Of a DNA stretch of 64,000 nucleotides, positions 22,182-35,800 are shown one piece after another (within the stretch, counting starts at the first letter, position 1; each line of letters begins with the position of its first letter). Where the stretch lies: contig OX485806.1 in the NCBI GenBank assembly GCA_950295325.1, positions 47,053,169-47,117,168 on the forward strand. Reading direction: 5' to 3'. This DNA is from Polytrichum commune (lineage: Eukaryota > Streptophyta > Polytrichopsida > Polytrichales > Polytrichaceae). The notes under the pieces were generated by a model. It was not told where the DNA came from, made no database searches, and saw only the letters and a program-made list of their open reading frames with translations. A program made the position numbers and the translations under genes.

Positions 22182-22286
22182 GTCGAGGTGTGTTATTTAT
22201 GTGTGACTTTGCTATGTATTAGTTTTGTTTGTTACTGGTAATTGGTACTCGAGCTGCAGTGACACATGATCGATATTTACACGACA
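22182..22286 (+). repeat. Second copy of the 105-base DNMT-element LTR block
   Basis: TGTCGAGGTGTGTTATTTATG to ACACGACA matches 21739-21843 almost base for base. The two direct copies bracket Y3. Confidence 0.75.
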
Positions 22287-22456
22287 TATTTGATAACCAA
22301 ATGGAGGGGGAGAAGGGAGAAGGGGAGGCACATATCGGTGCCAATCCGACCTTTCTCGGTTGCGAGCAAATGCAAAGGCATCCAAAGGCATACGCATTTG
22401 CTAAAAATATCTACAATATAAAAAATAAAAATTTAAATTCTTTAAATATATTGGTA

Positions 22457-22753
22457 TCATACCTTTAGTTTTGTAGTCTTCTCAAACTCTAGTTGCGTCT
22501 CCCCTCGAAGCGCGATCAAGTGCTCAAATTTGCTTTCAAACCAATTCTTCTTCTTTTTGCCCTTTCTTTCCTGTTCTTCTCTTTCCACCTTCATCTTTGT
22601 AGCTCTTTTCTTAGCCAGGGCTTTCTTTTTTCCTATTGTATTTCTCTTCTTGTTTATGGGTTTGGCTAAAGGTTTTACAATTTGCACGTCACTCCTTTCA
22701 TTTTTTTTTCCAACATCTATGTTGTTTTTACATGGTTCAAACTTTGTAATCAA
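22457..22753 (-). pseudogene. Lysine-rich C-terminal fragment of a plant-type nuclear protein
   Basis: The open minus frame encodes a highly basic stretch (KKRNTIGKKKALAKKRATK) followed by NWFESKFEHLIALRGETQLEF. This resembles the NAM-associated or trihelix C-terminal regions found in plant PIF/Harbinger accessory proteins. No DNA-binding helices are present. A second minus-strand piece at 23077-23307 begins MVGYSHFSFICSEDEDYV and could be an upstream exon, but no convincing splice sites were seen. Function not known. Confidence 0.35.
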
Positions 22754-22803
22754 GTTTCTATTAGTTGAAAAATAATTTAGATTGTAAGATCTAAGGGCAT
22801 TAG

Positions 22804-23220
22804 TTGGAAATCACGGGGAGGTCACTTCATTGTCAAGTTGACACCACGTGCGGACAAAGTTTGCTACCCCTATATTACATGCCATATATAATTTTAAAAT
22901 TTATGATATTTTTTCTACATATACATAACCATTGATAGTATCTTTTGTATATTTTTTTGAAATTTTTAGTCATTTTTTTTAGTCATTTTTTTAGTTCAAT
23001 TCTGTGTCATTCTAGTTAGAAATGGTATGTTTTATGAAAAAAAAAATCATCAAATTAGTTACCATTTTTTACTATGTCATAGGTAATGTGTATATCTACT
23101 CATGAAAAACATTTGATAAAATTTTGACCCATTTTGGTGGTGCAACTTACCAAAAGAAGATTTTTTTTGGTCGCACATGGTGTTCAACTTGACAATGGAG
23201 TGATCTACCCGTGTTGGAAA
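22804..23220. repeat. Imperfect inverted repeat with arms of about 52 bases
   Basis: The arm at 22804-22855 (GTCACTTCATTGTCAAGTTG core) is matched in reverse complement by 23169-23220 (CAACTTGACAATGGAGTGA core), with an AT-rich spacer of about 310 bases. Most positions of the arms pair. Confidence 0.65.
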
Positions 23221-23307
23221 TTGACTTGGATGTTGAAAAAAATTCTCACTACTTACATAGTCTTCATCTTCGCTACAAATAAATGAAAAATGAGAGTAAC
23301 CAACCAT

Positions 23308-26300
23308 TTTGCAAAAAACATTCTACACACAAATTTCTCATACACGAACCTCCAACTAGCATTTAAAACCAAGACAGAGAGCGTCGCAGTGAAGGAGGCA
23401 AAACCAATCGCCTCAATAAGTTTTGAACATGGCAGGCTCTCAATGTAATGGTTTTGATTTGTCTAAAGAAAAATGGTTTCATTCAAGTCGGAGTTCTTTG
23501 GAGGCCAAGTTTCTTGTCCGAGGGTTTGAGGTTGCCTAAGAAACTTGACCTCCAGAGAACTCCCCCTAAAAAAAAGTCCCCCGTGTCATTTTTTCATCCA
23601 TGTAAACCAAATGACTCTTCGCCGTAGTGTAAACCACCACTGGACAAGAGTGTCATTCTCTACCAATCAAATTTCAAAATTCCCCTAAAATTCATGTATA
23701 GTAGACTTCTCCACCGTAGTGTAAAGCGGCCTTAAGAAAAATCATATAATTTCTTAGCGAAAAATATTTATAGAAGTACCACACCTGCGTCACTGAGGTG
23801 ATGTGAACGCCTCCTGTGTAGTTGGGGTCTAGGAAGATCTTGGACGTTGTTTAGATTTGACAAATCTGAAGGTTTTTATGCTGCCCCGGACTCTGGCTTT
23901 TTTTCCCCTTGGATAAAGCGTGAAAAACTTCACATTGGATAAAATCTCCAACTCCACCTCCATCCACTCACAAATCTTGGATGAAAAAATTCTAACTAAG
24001 TCGTCCATTAAAAGGATTTGCGGAGGACATGATGCCAAACAAAGGGATTTCATCCAACATGAAGTTTCTTAAGCTCTACCCGAGGGAAAGAGAAGCCAGA
24101 AGTTGGGGCAACATAGGAACCTTCAAATCTATCAAATAACAATCGACAACTGAGATCTTTCTAGCCCCCAACCACATAAGTTGCGTTCATAATGCCTCAC
24201 TCATGTGAATACTCACTTTTTTGGGGCCTAAACATAGCCAAAAAACCGCAAAAAAAAACATGTGAAAAAACTTTGTTTACGAAACCTTGTTCACATTTAA
24301 CTTGTAGCCGAGACGTCCACTTCTTAAGTTGGTTGGGTGCCACTCAATACCATTATAGCCATAGCCATGCCCCACCTATTGTTTGCCATGTGTGCGCCTT
24401 GAGAAAAGGAATTGTTGGTTGGTTTCCTATTGGAAAGTGGAGGGGCCTATCTAAAGGGTACATTGCCAAGGGGCTCATCTCCAATGTCCATTTCCCCCTC
24501 TATCAATGTATTGCCCATATAGTGTCTTGATCTAAAACCTCATTGCTACACCCTTCCAAGGTATCATTGCCTTCAATGTGGCTTCATTTGAACCAAACTC
24601 TCTAGCAGCTAGCTTCCCTCCCCATTTGCTCAAAACCCATCCCTTCTTCTTTCTTGAGTGCCTTGTTAAATGTTGTACTTAGATAGTTGCTTAGTTAGGT
24701 ATGGGTTTGATGAAGGAATGAGGGGTTGTATTGTAGCTGTGGAATTATCACATCAAAATTGAATCATGCTTGCTTGCTCAAATGTGCATTGCCTTCCTCA
24801 CATTGCATCATCTTGCTCACTCTCATTTTTTCTTGTTGTTGTCTTTGCAATGCAATAGGTTTAGTGGCTTAGAACAATTGTTACAATATTTTAACTTTGA
24901 GAGAGTTGGTTGTGGGTGAAATGCGTTGGGTGTCAAGTGATTGGAATGTGGAGCCTAAATGCTTGAGAGGTCGCATGGTCCTTGGATATGTTGTGTGGGA
25001 GGTGCAAACTTAGTGCGAGCCTCAAGGGATGTAAACTATGTGCGATTTGGTTGTGCCATTCTTAAGGTTAGTGGGCTTGTTGCTTGAAGTGCTCTAGTTT
25101 AAATGCAGGGTGGCATTATGTATGCTTGGTTTATCTTGATGGATTTGGCTAGCATGTTATTCATTGATATTACCTTTCGAGTGTTCTCTCAACGTCATTG
25201 TGGTCATTTTCTTACCTCTTGGCTTTCTTTTACCTTACGGTCACCCTCGCTGTGATTTCAATCATGATGGTGGGTGCTTGAGGTATCTTGATTGCGACAA
25301 TTGTGGAAGTTAGTGGGTTTTGTTTATTTTTTTGCTATGGTTGCCTATTATGTGCGGCCTATTGCTTTGTTTGCATCTTGCTGCAATGTCAAGTTCCTCT
25401 ACCCCATTGTTGAAGGCTCTTAAGGCCAAAAGGGTCATTTTACTTAAGAGCCACTTCATAAGCTTGTAGATATATGCCAACTCTAGACCATTGTGCATGG
25501 CTTATCCATGCCCTTGTAAGCGCACAAAAATCTATTCAATTCCCTCTTCATTTGATAGCAAGCATGTGGAGGATTTCAACACCCGTACAAGAACCAATGT
25601 AGGTGTTAATCTCAACTGCAATTGAAATCCAACCCAGATCTCGGGCCTTTGTCTATCTATGTCAAATGACCTTGTAGAACTGATCAATTTGACAGACTTC
25701 GCAACACTTGCAATCAAATAAAGAAAAGGTAAGGGGAAAAAAATTCTAGTCATAAATGTCAAAATAGTTGGGCTCTTGCCCATCCATAAATAGAGATGTT
25801 GCGAATTGGGAAAGGATCCATTGTCAATATGGTTCAGTGCATTTTGGGCATTTTGGTGAAGGGAAAATTTGTGGTGATTGATGCTTGATGCCATTGTGTA
25901 ATAGTTTGTAAAATCTTACATTTGTGACAAAGAAAAGGCCGCAAACTCTACCTTCAGATCATTTTAATCTATTTGACTTAAAGATCTACAAAATTGCATA
26001 TTGCAAGATTAAATTCAAGTATGAAAATATTATTGTATAATGTTATGGCTTGAGGTAAAGGTTGACGTTTCTCCATTTGCAATGATAAGAGTGTGGGGAT
26101 ACATCATGTAGAGGTTAATCTGGACGTTATCCTTGAAAAACACGTTGAAGAATGGCATGTAAAAGTTGATTTGTAACATTTGAATGTAAAAAAAATGAAT
26201 ACTACATCAAGCCTAAGTGCGGTCACCAAGGTTGTTCCTATTCCCAACGCACAAGCTTTGATTTGGCCAACTATTCTCTGGTAAGTACGTATCCTTGTAG

Positions 26301-27121
26301 TTATGTTCTTGCTATCACTTTAGTCAATCAAAGAAAAAAACATGATTTTAATAACATTTTATTTCCATTTGTTATTATCTTCTTCGTGAATTCAACTCAC
26401 TTTGAAGGATTCATTTGGGCCGCCTCTATCGTGTGTGATTTTGTCTTATCTTTGGGGACTCTCTATCACTCTGATGATTTGACCTACTTCAGTTGTGAAA
26501 CTCAATAGTTTGGCAAATAATCATTAGCTCATATTTTGAGTAATCACATATTTAATTGTCGTGAATAATGCTTGTGGAAATCTCAAATTTAATTTATTCT
26601 AATTAACTTCTAACCATCATGCCAGGCTTTGGAAATTGTAGTAACCACCTTTGTTTTCAAATAAACCGGGCAGTTCATCTCAAAGATCATCCACATAGTT
26701 AACACAAAAACAATGCATAATAATTTGGCTTTAACTTTTAATTTATGCATTAGTATGTCTACCCTCCAAATGACTTGCATTGAGTACAATCTTATTCTCA
26801 TGAAGTAAAGTCCTCTTGCTCTTATAGTGTTGTTCTTGCAACCTATAACATGCACAAAATATCCTATAGCCTCGTCACTCCCACACGCAGACTCTATGTC
26901 TTTTACTAGCAATGTGCGATCAATTCATCTAGGCTATCATGGTGCTCACCACATGGTACTATTTTTTTTCTCTGTAATTTTTTTTTTTTAATACAACTAT
27001 AGCATGTCAAACTTATGTAGTCCTGACTGTACCCATCTGAGGCGTCTTAGTCTTTTCCTCTCACTCATGTCAATTGCCTTCCATTCTATTGTAGGGATTG
27101 AATTCCTCTCAACTCACCCTC
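23308..27121. other. No recognisable gene or element
   Basis: AT-rich sequence with only short, non-conserved open stretches on both strands (for example 23829-24053, 24192-24530, 25532-25894, 26610-26912). None shows a domain, codon pattern or match to other parts of the window. It is probably old intergenic DNA or unrecognisable transposon remnants. Confidence 0.5.
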
Positions 27122-28108
27122 TGTTGCGCACCTCTCCATGAGGAGTGCCCGAAACACCATGGGCACAAGGGGGACCCCGGAGTGACACCCGGGACTTGTG
27201 GTACCGTTGGTGAGAGGGCCCAAGTGATCCTAGTGTGGGTGAGGGCCCCGGGCGTTGGGAACGCCTCCCACCCACAGAGACTAGGAGGCATGAGGGTAAG
27301 GCCATAAGCTATGCGTATCTCATGGCGTGGTGATTCTAGAATGCTCAAGATCACCTCAAGCGGAGGTGTGAGCTAGGAGTTATGGCCATTTGAGTGGGGC
27401 GCTGTCCCGGGACAGCGCCCTGGTACAGCAGTGCCTGGGAGTGATTCCCGGGACTGCCAAGGTTCAAACAGGCATAACTTCCTTAAGAATTACCTAAATG
27501 GGCAAGTGAGGAGTCCATCGGCATCTACGTGAAGCGTAGATGAAGATGAAGTGGTTGGTTGTTATGATCAGACATCATAAAAGGAAGTTATGATGGTCTG
27601 AAGCTGCTGGGGGGGTTCTAGGCCCAGCAGCTAAAGGAAAATGTCCACTTGGCCCCAACTCTTGGTAGAGGGACAAGAGGTTGGTTGACGGTGGGGTAGG
27701 GGCCCCGCGTAAAGTCCTAGAGGCTTATATGGGTGAGGTGGTGTGGCCTCACCCACCCGAGGCCGAACGGCACAGCCTCCATGGGCTTTGGCCCATTGTG
27801 AGGCCATAGTTGCCTAGTATGGTTCGGGTTGTTGAAGTGTTGCTCCGGCAACGCGATGATCAACATAGGATTGGACTTCCATGGATGGAAGTTCACATCG
27901 AAGAAATGGGTTACCGATTAAGGGGTGAGTCCCGAAAGCAAAGTAGGAGGTAGCTATGAGTAATTGTTTCCCCTCCTATGAGCTATATGGTCCGGGGTAG
28001 GAGGAGCTAACCATTAGCATGGCGGAATGCGAATGGTTAGCGCTCGTAACTTTTACTAGAATTGAAAATTGGCAAGATTGTCAAGGGGGGTTAGCAAGGG
28101 TTGCAACA
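27122..28108 (+). mobile_element. Family X solo LTR, copy E
   Basis: TGTTGCGCACCTCTCCATGAGG at the left, GGGTTGCAACA at the right, flanked by CCCTC duplications at 27117-27121 and 28109-28113. Carries the X hairpins, including the GGCGCTGTCCC dyad near 27400 and CATCTACG/CGTAGATG near 27522-27542. The ACTTGCCC hairpin is degraded on one side here. Confidence 0.9.
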
Positions 28109-28113
28109 CCCTC

Positions 28114-29229
28114 TCTCTGGCCATGGCTTACTCTTCGGGTGGCTATGAGTTTTTCTCAAGATCGTTCCCTATATCCACTTGGTTATTTGCTTTTTATTTC
28201 CCATGCGGAAATTACTTGCCTCTTGACCTTCCATCAGTCACGTGCTTACACATTCTTCATAAGATGATTGCCCTTGTATTGGCAATTAATCTTTACCTCC
28301 TCTCATATGCTTGGTAAAACGACTTAAATGTTTATCACCAACTTTATTACCTCTTACATTCAAACTACATCTTTGTTTATTGTCAAAGCTAGTTATTTCT
28401 AGATCATTATGATCCTATTAGTTCTCATACATTCATTTGCCTCCTTCACACATTGCCCATGGCCAGTAATTCACTTAGTCAAGTCGAGTCAATCTTCGTT
28501 TTCCAACCTTCAACTGCTCACTAGCATAAAGCTTTCTCTTAGACTATTATTTATATTAATTCCCTCAGTCATGATATTTATACACATTATGTTTCAACTG
28601 ACATCGTTCCTTCTTCTTAGGTTCAAATCTTCTTCTACTTGGCATGTCGCCCAAATGCAGTTTCTTAAACTTCAACTCTCATAATCTTTAAGCAACTATA
28701 CTCACACTTTGACAAATGATTGAATCAAATAGATTCTCATTTTCTCCAAATCACAAAACAACAACCATCAAAGTTCCACTTCAAGACATCAAAACCATTA
28801 CACATCAAAGGAATTTATTTTTTATAACGAAGTTCAAAGACCCAAAAATTCGAATCACTCGGATCTACATCAACCTCTTTTTATTTCTCTCAAGTATCTT
28901 ACTCGGAAAATGTCTCTCTAGACACAATCATTGAGTTCCTAGGATTGCTATGACATGAGCAGTGAGCAAAATTTCATGAGTAGTGAGTTCAATTTTTAGT
29001 CATCAAAAGTGAAACTCTATTTCTTTAAATTTTAATAACTTTGTGGCAAGGGTGTAAATCCGTAGTAATATAAACTTTAATGAAACAAATTTAACAAATA
29101 ATAGATGATGTCATACAAATAAAGGCCGATGTTATAATATAAAACAATGAAGTATATGTGAAAACCGATAATTTGGGTATTTTGAGAAAAAATATAGGTT
29201 TGGGATTGAACCTTATCGCAAGTAAAAGG
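28114..29229. other. No recognisable gene or element
   Basis: AT-rich, with small unsupported open stretches at 28409-28684 and 28716-28934 on the plus strand, hydrophobic or basic in composition. They have no recognised motif or homologue in the window. Confidence 0.45.
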
Positions 29230-29570
29230 TAATTATTTGAAGAACATGAGCAAGGACACAAGTAAGAACACAAACAGGGTCACAAGCCATAATGCCAACA
29301 CGAACATGACCACAAGCAAAAACCACAATATGAGCATGATACCAACAAAAACATGAGGAAAAACATAACAATAACAAAACACAAAACAAAAGCAAGAAAT
29401 AACACGAGAAGGGCTATATGTGAAAATGCATGAACGAGCACAACCACGAGCACGCCCCAGAACATTAGCAACAATACAAGCCATAACACAAATTATAATG
29501 AACACAAGCAAGAATGAACATGAGTAAGGGCTGGAGCCTGTAACCAAGCATGAGCATGAGCAAAAAAAAT
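29230..29570. repeat. Degenerate simple repeat (AACATGAGCAAG-like)
   Basis: Irregular repetition of short words such as CATGAGCA, ACAAGCA and AACACGAGC. It keeps long cysteine/valine-rich frames open on the minus strand (29233-29547); these are composition artefacts. Confidence 0.65.
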
Positions 29571-30451
29571 CGTCGCAACCTTTGCTAACACCCCTTAACT
29601 ATCTTGGTCATTTTCCAATTCTAGCAATTATCATGACTGCTAACCCTTTGCATTCCACTCATGCAAACAGTAAGCTCATAGGTGGGTGACCAACCCTCTT
29701 ACCATGTTTTTGGGTCTCTTCCCTTAAAAAGTAGCCAATGGTTAGATGTGGATTTCCATCCATAGAAGTCCAATTTTTAGTTGATAATCACGTTGCCGGG
29801 GCCCCACTATAACAACCCAAACCATAATTGGCAACTATGCCCCCACGTTGGGCCAACGTCCGTGAAGGTCGTGCCTTTCAACCTTGGGTGAGTTCAGTTG
29901 GCTATGCCGCCTCACCTATATAAGCCTCTATGACTTTGGGCAGGGCTCCTACCTTGCCATTAAGAAATTTTTTGTCTCTCTCTTAAGAGTTGGGGCTAAG
30001 TACACATTTTCCCTTAGCCGTTGTGGCTAGAAGCCCCCAACAACTTTAGACCTTCATAACTTTGTTGTATGATCTCTGATTCTATCATGCAACTACTCCA
30101 TCGACATCTATTCATTTTTTAGATGTTGATAAACTCTTCACTTGCCCCATTTTGGCAAGTACTAAGATTGTTATGGTCGTTTTAACCTTGGCAATCATGG
30201 GCGCCACTCCTAGGTCGTTGTTGTCCCATGGTGCTATCCGTAGGCAACGCCCCACTATCCAATGCTTATGGCCTTACCCTCATGATTCTTGATCTTTGTG
30301 GGTGAAAGGCGTTCCCAACACCCAATGTCCTCACCCACATTAGGATCATTTGGGTTTTCTCACCAATGATGCCACAATTCACGGGTTTCACTCCGGGGTC
30401 CCCTTTGTGCCCATGGTGTTTTGGGTACTCCTCATGAATAGGTGCGCTATA
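29571..30451 (-). mobile_element. Family X LTR, copy F (old)
   Basis: Aligned over its whole length with copy D but heavily diverged, with edges CGTCGCAACC and GGTGCGCTATA. The CATCTA...TAGATG hairpin is kept. No target duplication is visible. Confidence 0.75.
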
Positions 30452-30752
30452 ACTATAACTAGAAAACAAGCAACAAAGAAGACAAACCAAGACACGAGCT
30501 AGAACTGTCCATGCACAAAGTCATTGATGAACAAATAAGTTTCAAACACACAAGTTGGCCAAGGGGTGAGTGATCATTTAAAGCAACTTTGATACTAGGT
30601 TTACCAATAAAATAAGGTAATAACACACCTCAAATAATAATGAAGACAGCTGAAAATAATAAAGATGGTACAAAATTATCTATAGGCCACGACCACGGAC
30701 AATAACGTTAGAAACGTGGTCTCAGAAATACTAAACATTGACAAGGAGTAAA

Positions 30753-31545
30753 TGTTGCGCGCCTCTTTATGAAGGGTCCCGCAACACCATAGGCACAAGG
30801 GGAAATCCAAAATGACACCCGAGACTTGTGGCACCATAGGTGAGAAGGCCCAGGTGATCCTAGAGTGGATGAGGGCCCCAGGCGTTGAAAATGCCTCCCA
30901 CCCACTGAAATTAGGATGCGCATGGGTAAAACCATGACCATTGAATATTTCATGATTTCTATAATGCTTATAAACTCCCCAATGGGAGGTGTGAGCCAAT
31001 AGACATGGCGATTTGAGTGGGGCACTGCCTAAGGACAACGCCCTAGGACAACAATAAATAGAGAGAAGCGCCTGACATTGCCGAGGTTAGAACACATCCT
31101 CAATACTTGCCCAAATGGGGCAAGTGAGGAGTTTATTAACATCTACGTAAAGAATAGATGTCGATGGAATGGTTGCTTGGTGGAATCAAAAGTAAAACAA
31201 CGAATTATGGAGGTTTGAAGCTACTAGAGGAATCCATGCCTAGTGGCCAAAGGAAAATGTCTCCCTGGCCCCAAAATTTACGAGAAACATAAAAGGTTAC
31301 TTAATGGTGGGCTAGGGGCCTTGCCCAAAGTCTTTGAGTCTTATATGGGAGAGCTAGCTTTGCCAACTGACCCACCCGCAACAAAATTGCGTGGCATCTA
31401 ACGGGCTTTGGCCCGTGGAAGCAAAGTTGCCAAATATGTTTCGGGTTGTTATAGTGTTGCTCTTATCAATTCAAGATTGGACCTTTATGGGTGGAAGTCC
31501 ACAATTAAGCATTGGCTACCTACTAATGGGAAAATCTCGAATGCA
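30753..31545 (+). mobile_element. Family X LTR, copy G (old, 3' truncated)
   Basis: Starts TGTTGCGCGCCTC and follows the X LTR through the CCCACCCACTG, GGGCAAGTGAGGAG, ACATCTACG and CTTATATGGG blocks, then becomes unrecognisable near 31545, just before the terminus of MULE1. Its last part may have been removed when MULE1 inserted. Confidence 0.7.
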
Positions 31546-32112
31546 TGTCTAGAAATATTTGTTTATGAGCTTGGAGGTTCAAGGTATGAGGAGGGACGAC
31601 ACAGCTATGTGAGCGTAGAGCAGAGAGCGAAGAGCGGAGATGAAATAATATAGCAAATTTTCAGACTAAATTTAGCAAAAGTTTAAATAACAAAGAATAT
31701 TCCTATAATATTCTTAAAAAAAAATGTGACCTATTTCCGTGGAATGGATAGGTCCAACAATAAATGAAAATGATCTGAATTTGAAATGGAGTCGTTAAAT
31801 TTAGAATACGGGAAATGCAAAAATGATATAAGAATTATGATAAAATAGATAAGTATATGATTTAAACCAAGGGTGATTCCAAAAAAGAATAATTGAAAAT
31901 GATTTTATCAAGTTTGGTATAATTGAAGAATGAATCAATGAAAATACAAATGGCGACCAACTTGCTTCGTTTTTATTCCATCACTTTTATATTTGTCCTA
32001 TCTATGAGTCAACTGTAGAGCTTGGACTTGCACAATTATTGTTTGTGGAGATTATCTTTAACTCAAAATATATGAGGACATAAGTTATATTCGTATCCAA
32101 TACGGATGAAGA

Positions 32113-32625
32113 GTGTTTAGGGACACAATGGGAGAGGAGAGAGACATGTTCGCTGGCCTAGGATGGGAGAAGGAGATTAGGAGTCTAGGAGATCCCCATG
32201 TTCCTTTTAATCCATCGTCGAAACATGACAAAGGTGTTGGAAAGCTATGTAGTGATGACTACGAGCTCACTCCATTTTCACAGTCCACACAAGCCTGGAG
32301 GTGGAGGATGCAGGAGGAGCAAAAACAATATGCAAAGAAAAATAAAACGCGAGCGGATGTGCAGGAGAAGGACGCTGATGTGAATGAAGACGTTGATTTG
32401 AATGAAGAGAAGACAACGAACGGGGAGGATGAGGTGAAGGTAGTAGGCGAATCTTCGAGGTCTTTGTCGTTTCGCGAGAGGATGAGAGGATTGTCGCCGC
32501 ATCGTCGTCCACTGAAGGATCGAATGAGGGATAAAACGGTGTCATACATTGATTTGCTTCGACCGGGTCCACCTCCATCAAGAAAGGACGATGAAACATG
32601 TAGAAGGTTGGCGAAACGAAAGTAG
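32113..32625 (+). CDS. Accessory protein of MULE1, 170 aa, unknown function
   Basis: Continuous frame from ATG to TAG. The peptide is hydrophilic: an N-terminal region with AGLGWEKEIRSLGDPHVPF, a central lysine-rich then acidic stretch (KKNKTRADVQEKDADVNEDVDLNEEK) and a basic C-terminus (SFRERMRGLSPHRRPLKDR) ending SYIDLLRPGPPPSRKDDE. No known domain. It is convergent with the transposase and starts about 500 bases from the element terminus. MULE2 has a frame of almost the same size (169 aa) in the same place and orientation. The layout recalls mudrA/mudrB of maize MuDR; homology to mudrB is not claimed. Confidence 0.5.
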   Translation: MFRDTMGEERDMFAGLGWEKEIRSLGDPHVPFNPSSKHDKGVGKLCSDDYELTPFSQSTQAWRWRMQEEQKQYAKKNKTRADVQEKDADVNEDVDLNEEKTTNGEDEVKVVGESSRSLSFRERMRGLSPHRRPLKDRMRDKTVSYIDLLRPGPPPSRKDDETCRRLAKRK

Positions 32626-32825
32626 ATTTAATAGACATAGGTAGCACTTTCAAATTGAACATGAAATGTTCAACCGGGAGATAGAGACATGACACATTTG
32701 AATATTGTAATACAAAATTTTGAAGAGAATAAAAATAATCCATGAAATTATATTTATTATAGCAATCAATTATGAGTTCACGTTCGGTCCAGAACTGACC
32801 ACATCCATTAGAACAAAATGTAGTG

Positions 32826-35800
32826 CTAAGATGAGAGAAATTCTAGGAAGTAGACTGTGTCAAGAGGCCCCCTTCGATGGATGAGTTTGACCTCATTGAA
32901 GCTAAAAGTAGGGGCGTGAATGAACAAGTCAACTTCGGGGTCTACATTAGAGACCTTGACAAATATGAAGTAGAGGTGCTTACAATGCAGGAACGAATTT
33001 CGTTTACGGCCAAACTTTGATATCATATCCTTGAAGGCCGGGCAATTACACTTCGGCAGGGAACTGACTGTGAGTTGGTAAATTGATTGAGTAGGTGCAG
33101 GTTTGGATTGCAACATGATAACGCAACCAAATCCAGGGCGTGGAATCATGGTCACCTTCAAAATGGTCCCATCTATAGCTCGTGCAGATGCGACCATCTG
33201 CATTTGTTTTGTTGATGGTGCGGTGGCAGACCGTCTCGTAGTCTTGGACTGCCTGGAAGAAGGATACGAGTCTGGGTTGGCAGAAACGTCCACTCCATAG
33301 AGGTCAAGTAGAGGAGCCGATGTGTTGAAGAGGCGAGTGGGCGTGATGCGCTCTTTTTGAGGGAGCTGAAAGCTGGCGTTCTCAAGGTTAAGGATCCCCA
33401 GACGAGTGAGGTTGGTACCAATTTTGACAGGCCACACGGGCGGGATTGGAGGTCGTTCTTGGTCTGCAAAGAATTTGTCGACCCACTTGCGACGGGATCC
33501 TTTGACACAACGTTCAATGTCGTCTGGGCAAAAAAAAACTTCTCGACCTTAGGTGTTGTGAATTTGTAATAGTTCCAAACTCCAATGTATGCCGGTGCAG
33601 AGGTGCTCTTGGAGTTGGAGACGATTTTGGCAGTGCATTTCTTCTTGGTGGTAGCATGCATGGCCCAACATGCTTTGGAGGAATTGTAAGGAACTCGAGC
33701 AATATGCCAGAGCTTCTCGTCCACATTGGATTCTTGCACGGCAGTGACACGACGGAAATCCAATCCAGTAGGAGGGGGTGGTGGAACCTCGATCACTGTC
33801 GGGGAGGACTCCTCGACGATGGTAGGCAAAGGTGAAGCGTGAGATCTTGTGGTTCTCTGAGCGACACGAGGGCGAGAGAAGTTGAGGGTGTCGGGGCGGT
33901 GGGTTTCATCATCAGCTCCAATGGGGGTTTCAGGCTTGCGTTTCTGGGAGCCAAAGACCTCGGCACCCTCAAGGTGGGGACTACTAGTACAAAATTCTTC
34001 TCCGCCAGGCATGTTGAGAAGAACCTTTTGCAGGACAGCGGGGTCACCAGTACGTTGAGCACGACGTTGAGCGGCACGAAGCTTGAGTTCTTCTTTGCTA
34101 GGGCCATCGCCCTCAACGCCACCCTTAAGAAATTGATGGTATGCCACAACTTGGAGGAGGGCTCGAATATAGTCATCCACAGTGGCCACATATAGATTGC
34201 CACCTTTGTTACCGGACGCTTGGAGCCATTTGTTGTGAATGGACTCGGCAAGGTTGCAATTGGGCATTTGTGCAAATTCCTCGGCGGTCATGATTTTCTC
34301 CTGCGAAATGGAAAGGGTGTGCAAGAAATAAGAAAAGCTTGAAAAAGAAGATGAAACAGAAAACAAAGAGCAATAACACTAAAGACGCACCAATTCCATG
34401 AAGCCACCCCATTGTCGATAACGAAAGTGCCAGAAGGCCAGCCAAAGCTGAAGGTGTTTCAGCCCCTCCTCGGAGGTGCAGCTAGACGAAGCCCACCAGG
34501 CCTTGATGGCAAGGTACCTCGTTTCCGCCTCGAGCATAGAGGATGCGTCGCGATACTGCAGGCATAGATATTTGTGTTGGTCTTGCAAGTCATGCTTGAT
34601 ATATAGCTTGGTGTGTTTCTCCAAAGACTGGGTCCAATGGAAGTAGCAGGTTCTCTCACGCCCATCGATGGGAACCTTTGGGTCTCTGGACCCATAAACA
34701 ATCCTCAGGCATTCCAATTGGCTTGGGCACTGTGTGCCATGAAGCATTTGAAGTGGGGCTTGGGGGTTCCATGGCGGGCCATGACGTGGTTGAGGTTATG
34801 CTAGAAAAGAACTTGAGCATCCTTATCCTTGGATTGGAAGTAGCAGCAAGCAATGGTCATGACGCGCTGGTAGGTACCGTCGTATACGTGGCAGGCCGTG
34901 GTGGTCCAATTGGCGACGCGTTTGACATGGTCGGACATGATCCAAGCATGCTTGAGATCATTGCCAGGTTGCATGCGCTTAACCAAGTGGACCCCACTAC
35001 AAGGGCCGACCTCGGACATCTTGAAAACGAAAACCTTGTCCGTAGCATCACCTTGGCCTGGGAATTGATTCGGCTGGACATAGGCCCAGGTGCTGACACC
35101 TCGAAGCTTGGCAATGCCATCCATAACCCCCAATCTACGTAAGTATTTGAAAGTGGTAACCTTGTTACGGAGGTGGGGGGAATGCAACTCTTTGCAACGA
35201 TCAGAAACGGGCTCAAGTTCTTCCAAGGAAAGGAGTTGATGAGGATCAGTATCATTGCGGAGGAGAACTCACCCACAAGGTCCTTGCTGGCTTCAAGGAC
35301 GATTTTGCTATGAGTGGCTTGGGGCGTTCGCTCGACGTGCTCCTCGATGAGGGCGTCGATGCATTATTGGCTATCTCTGCAATTGCCAACCTTGACGGGA
35401 TGATGATGGCTACCCAGATGATTACAAGCACGCTGAGTGGTGCCTTTGCCGTGGATGTAGAAGATTTTGGCAGGACATGGTGCAATGCATTTGGGAGGCT
35501 CCTTACATATCCGACACATTAGAGTGGATCCCAAAGGCAAGGGTTCACCAACGGGGAAGGGCTCCTTGGTGAATCCGTCAAAATCAGTATCATTGACCGG
35601 GGAAGTCCGATAAGCACGTTGTAGGTAATCGCACTGAGGATTTTGGCATTGGAGATGGCCAACACAACTGGAGGAGCGAAAAGCAAGGCCAATGTCATTG
35701 GTGATATTGGTGGTCTGGGTCTTAGTCCAAACATGGCCATCATAGCGTTTGTCCATGCCGTCCATGGATTGGGCCTTCTTATGAGAGGAAGAGACACCGA

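Noticed and set aside
29233..29547. Cysteine/valine-rich frame that looks like a membrane protein
   Set aside because: It is the complement of a degenerate simple repeat; other frames are similarly open.
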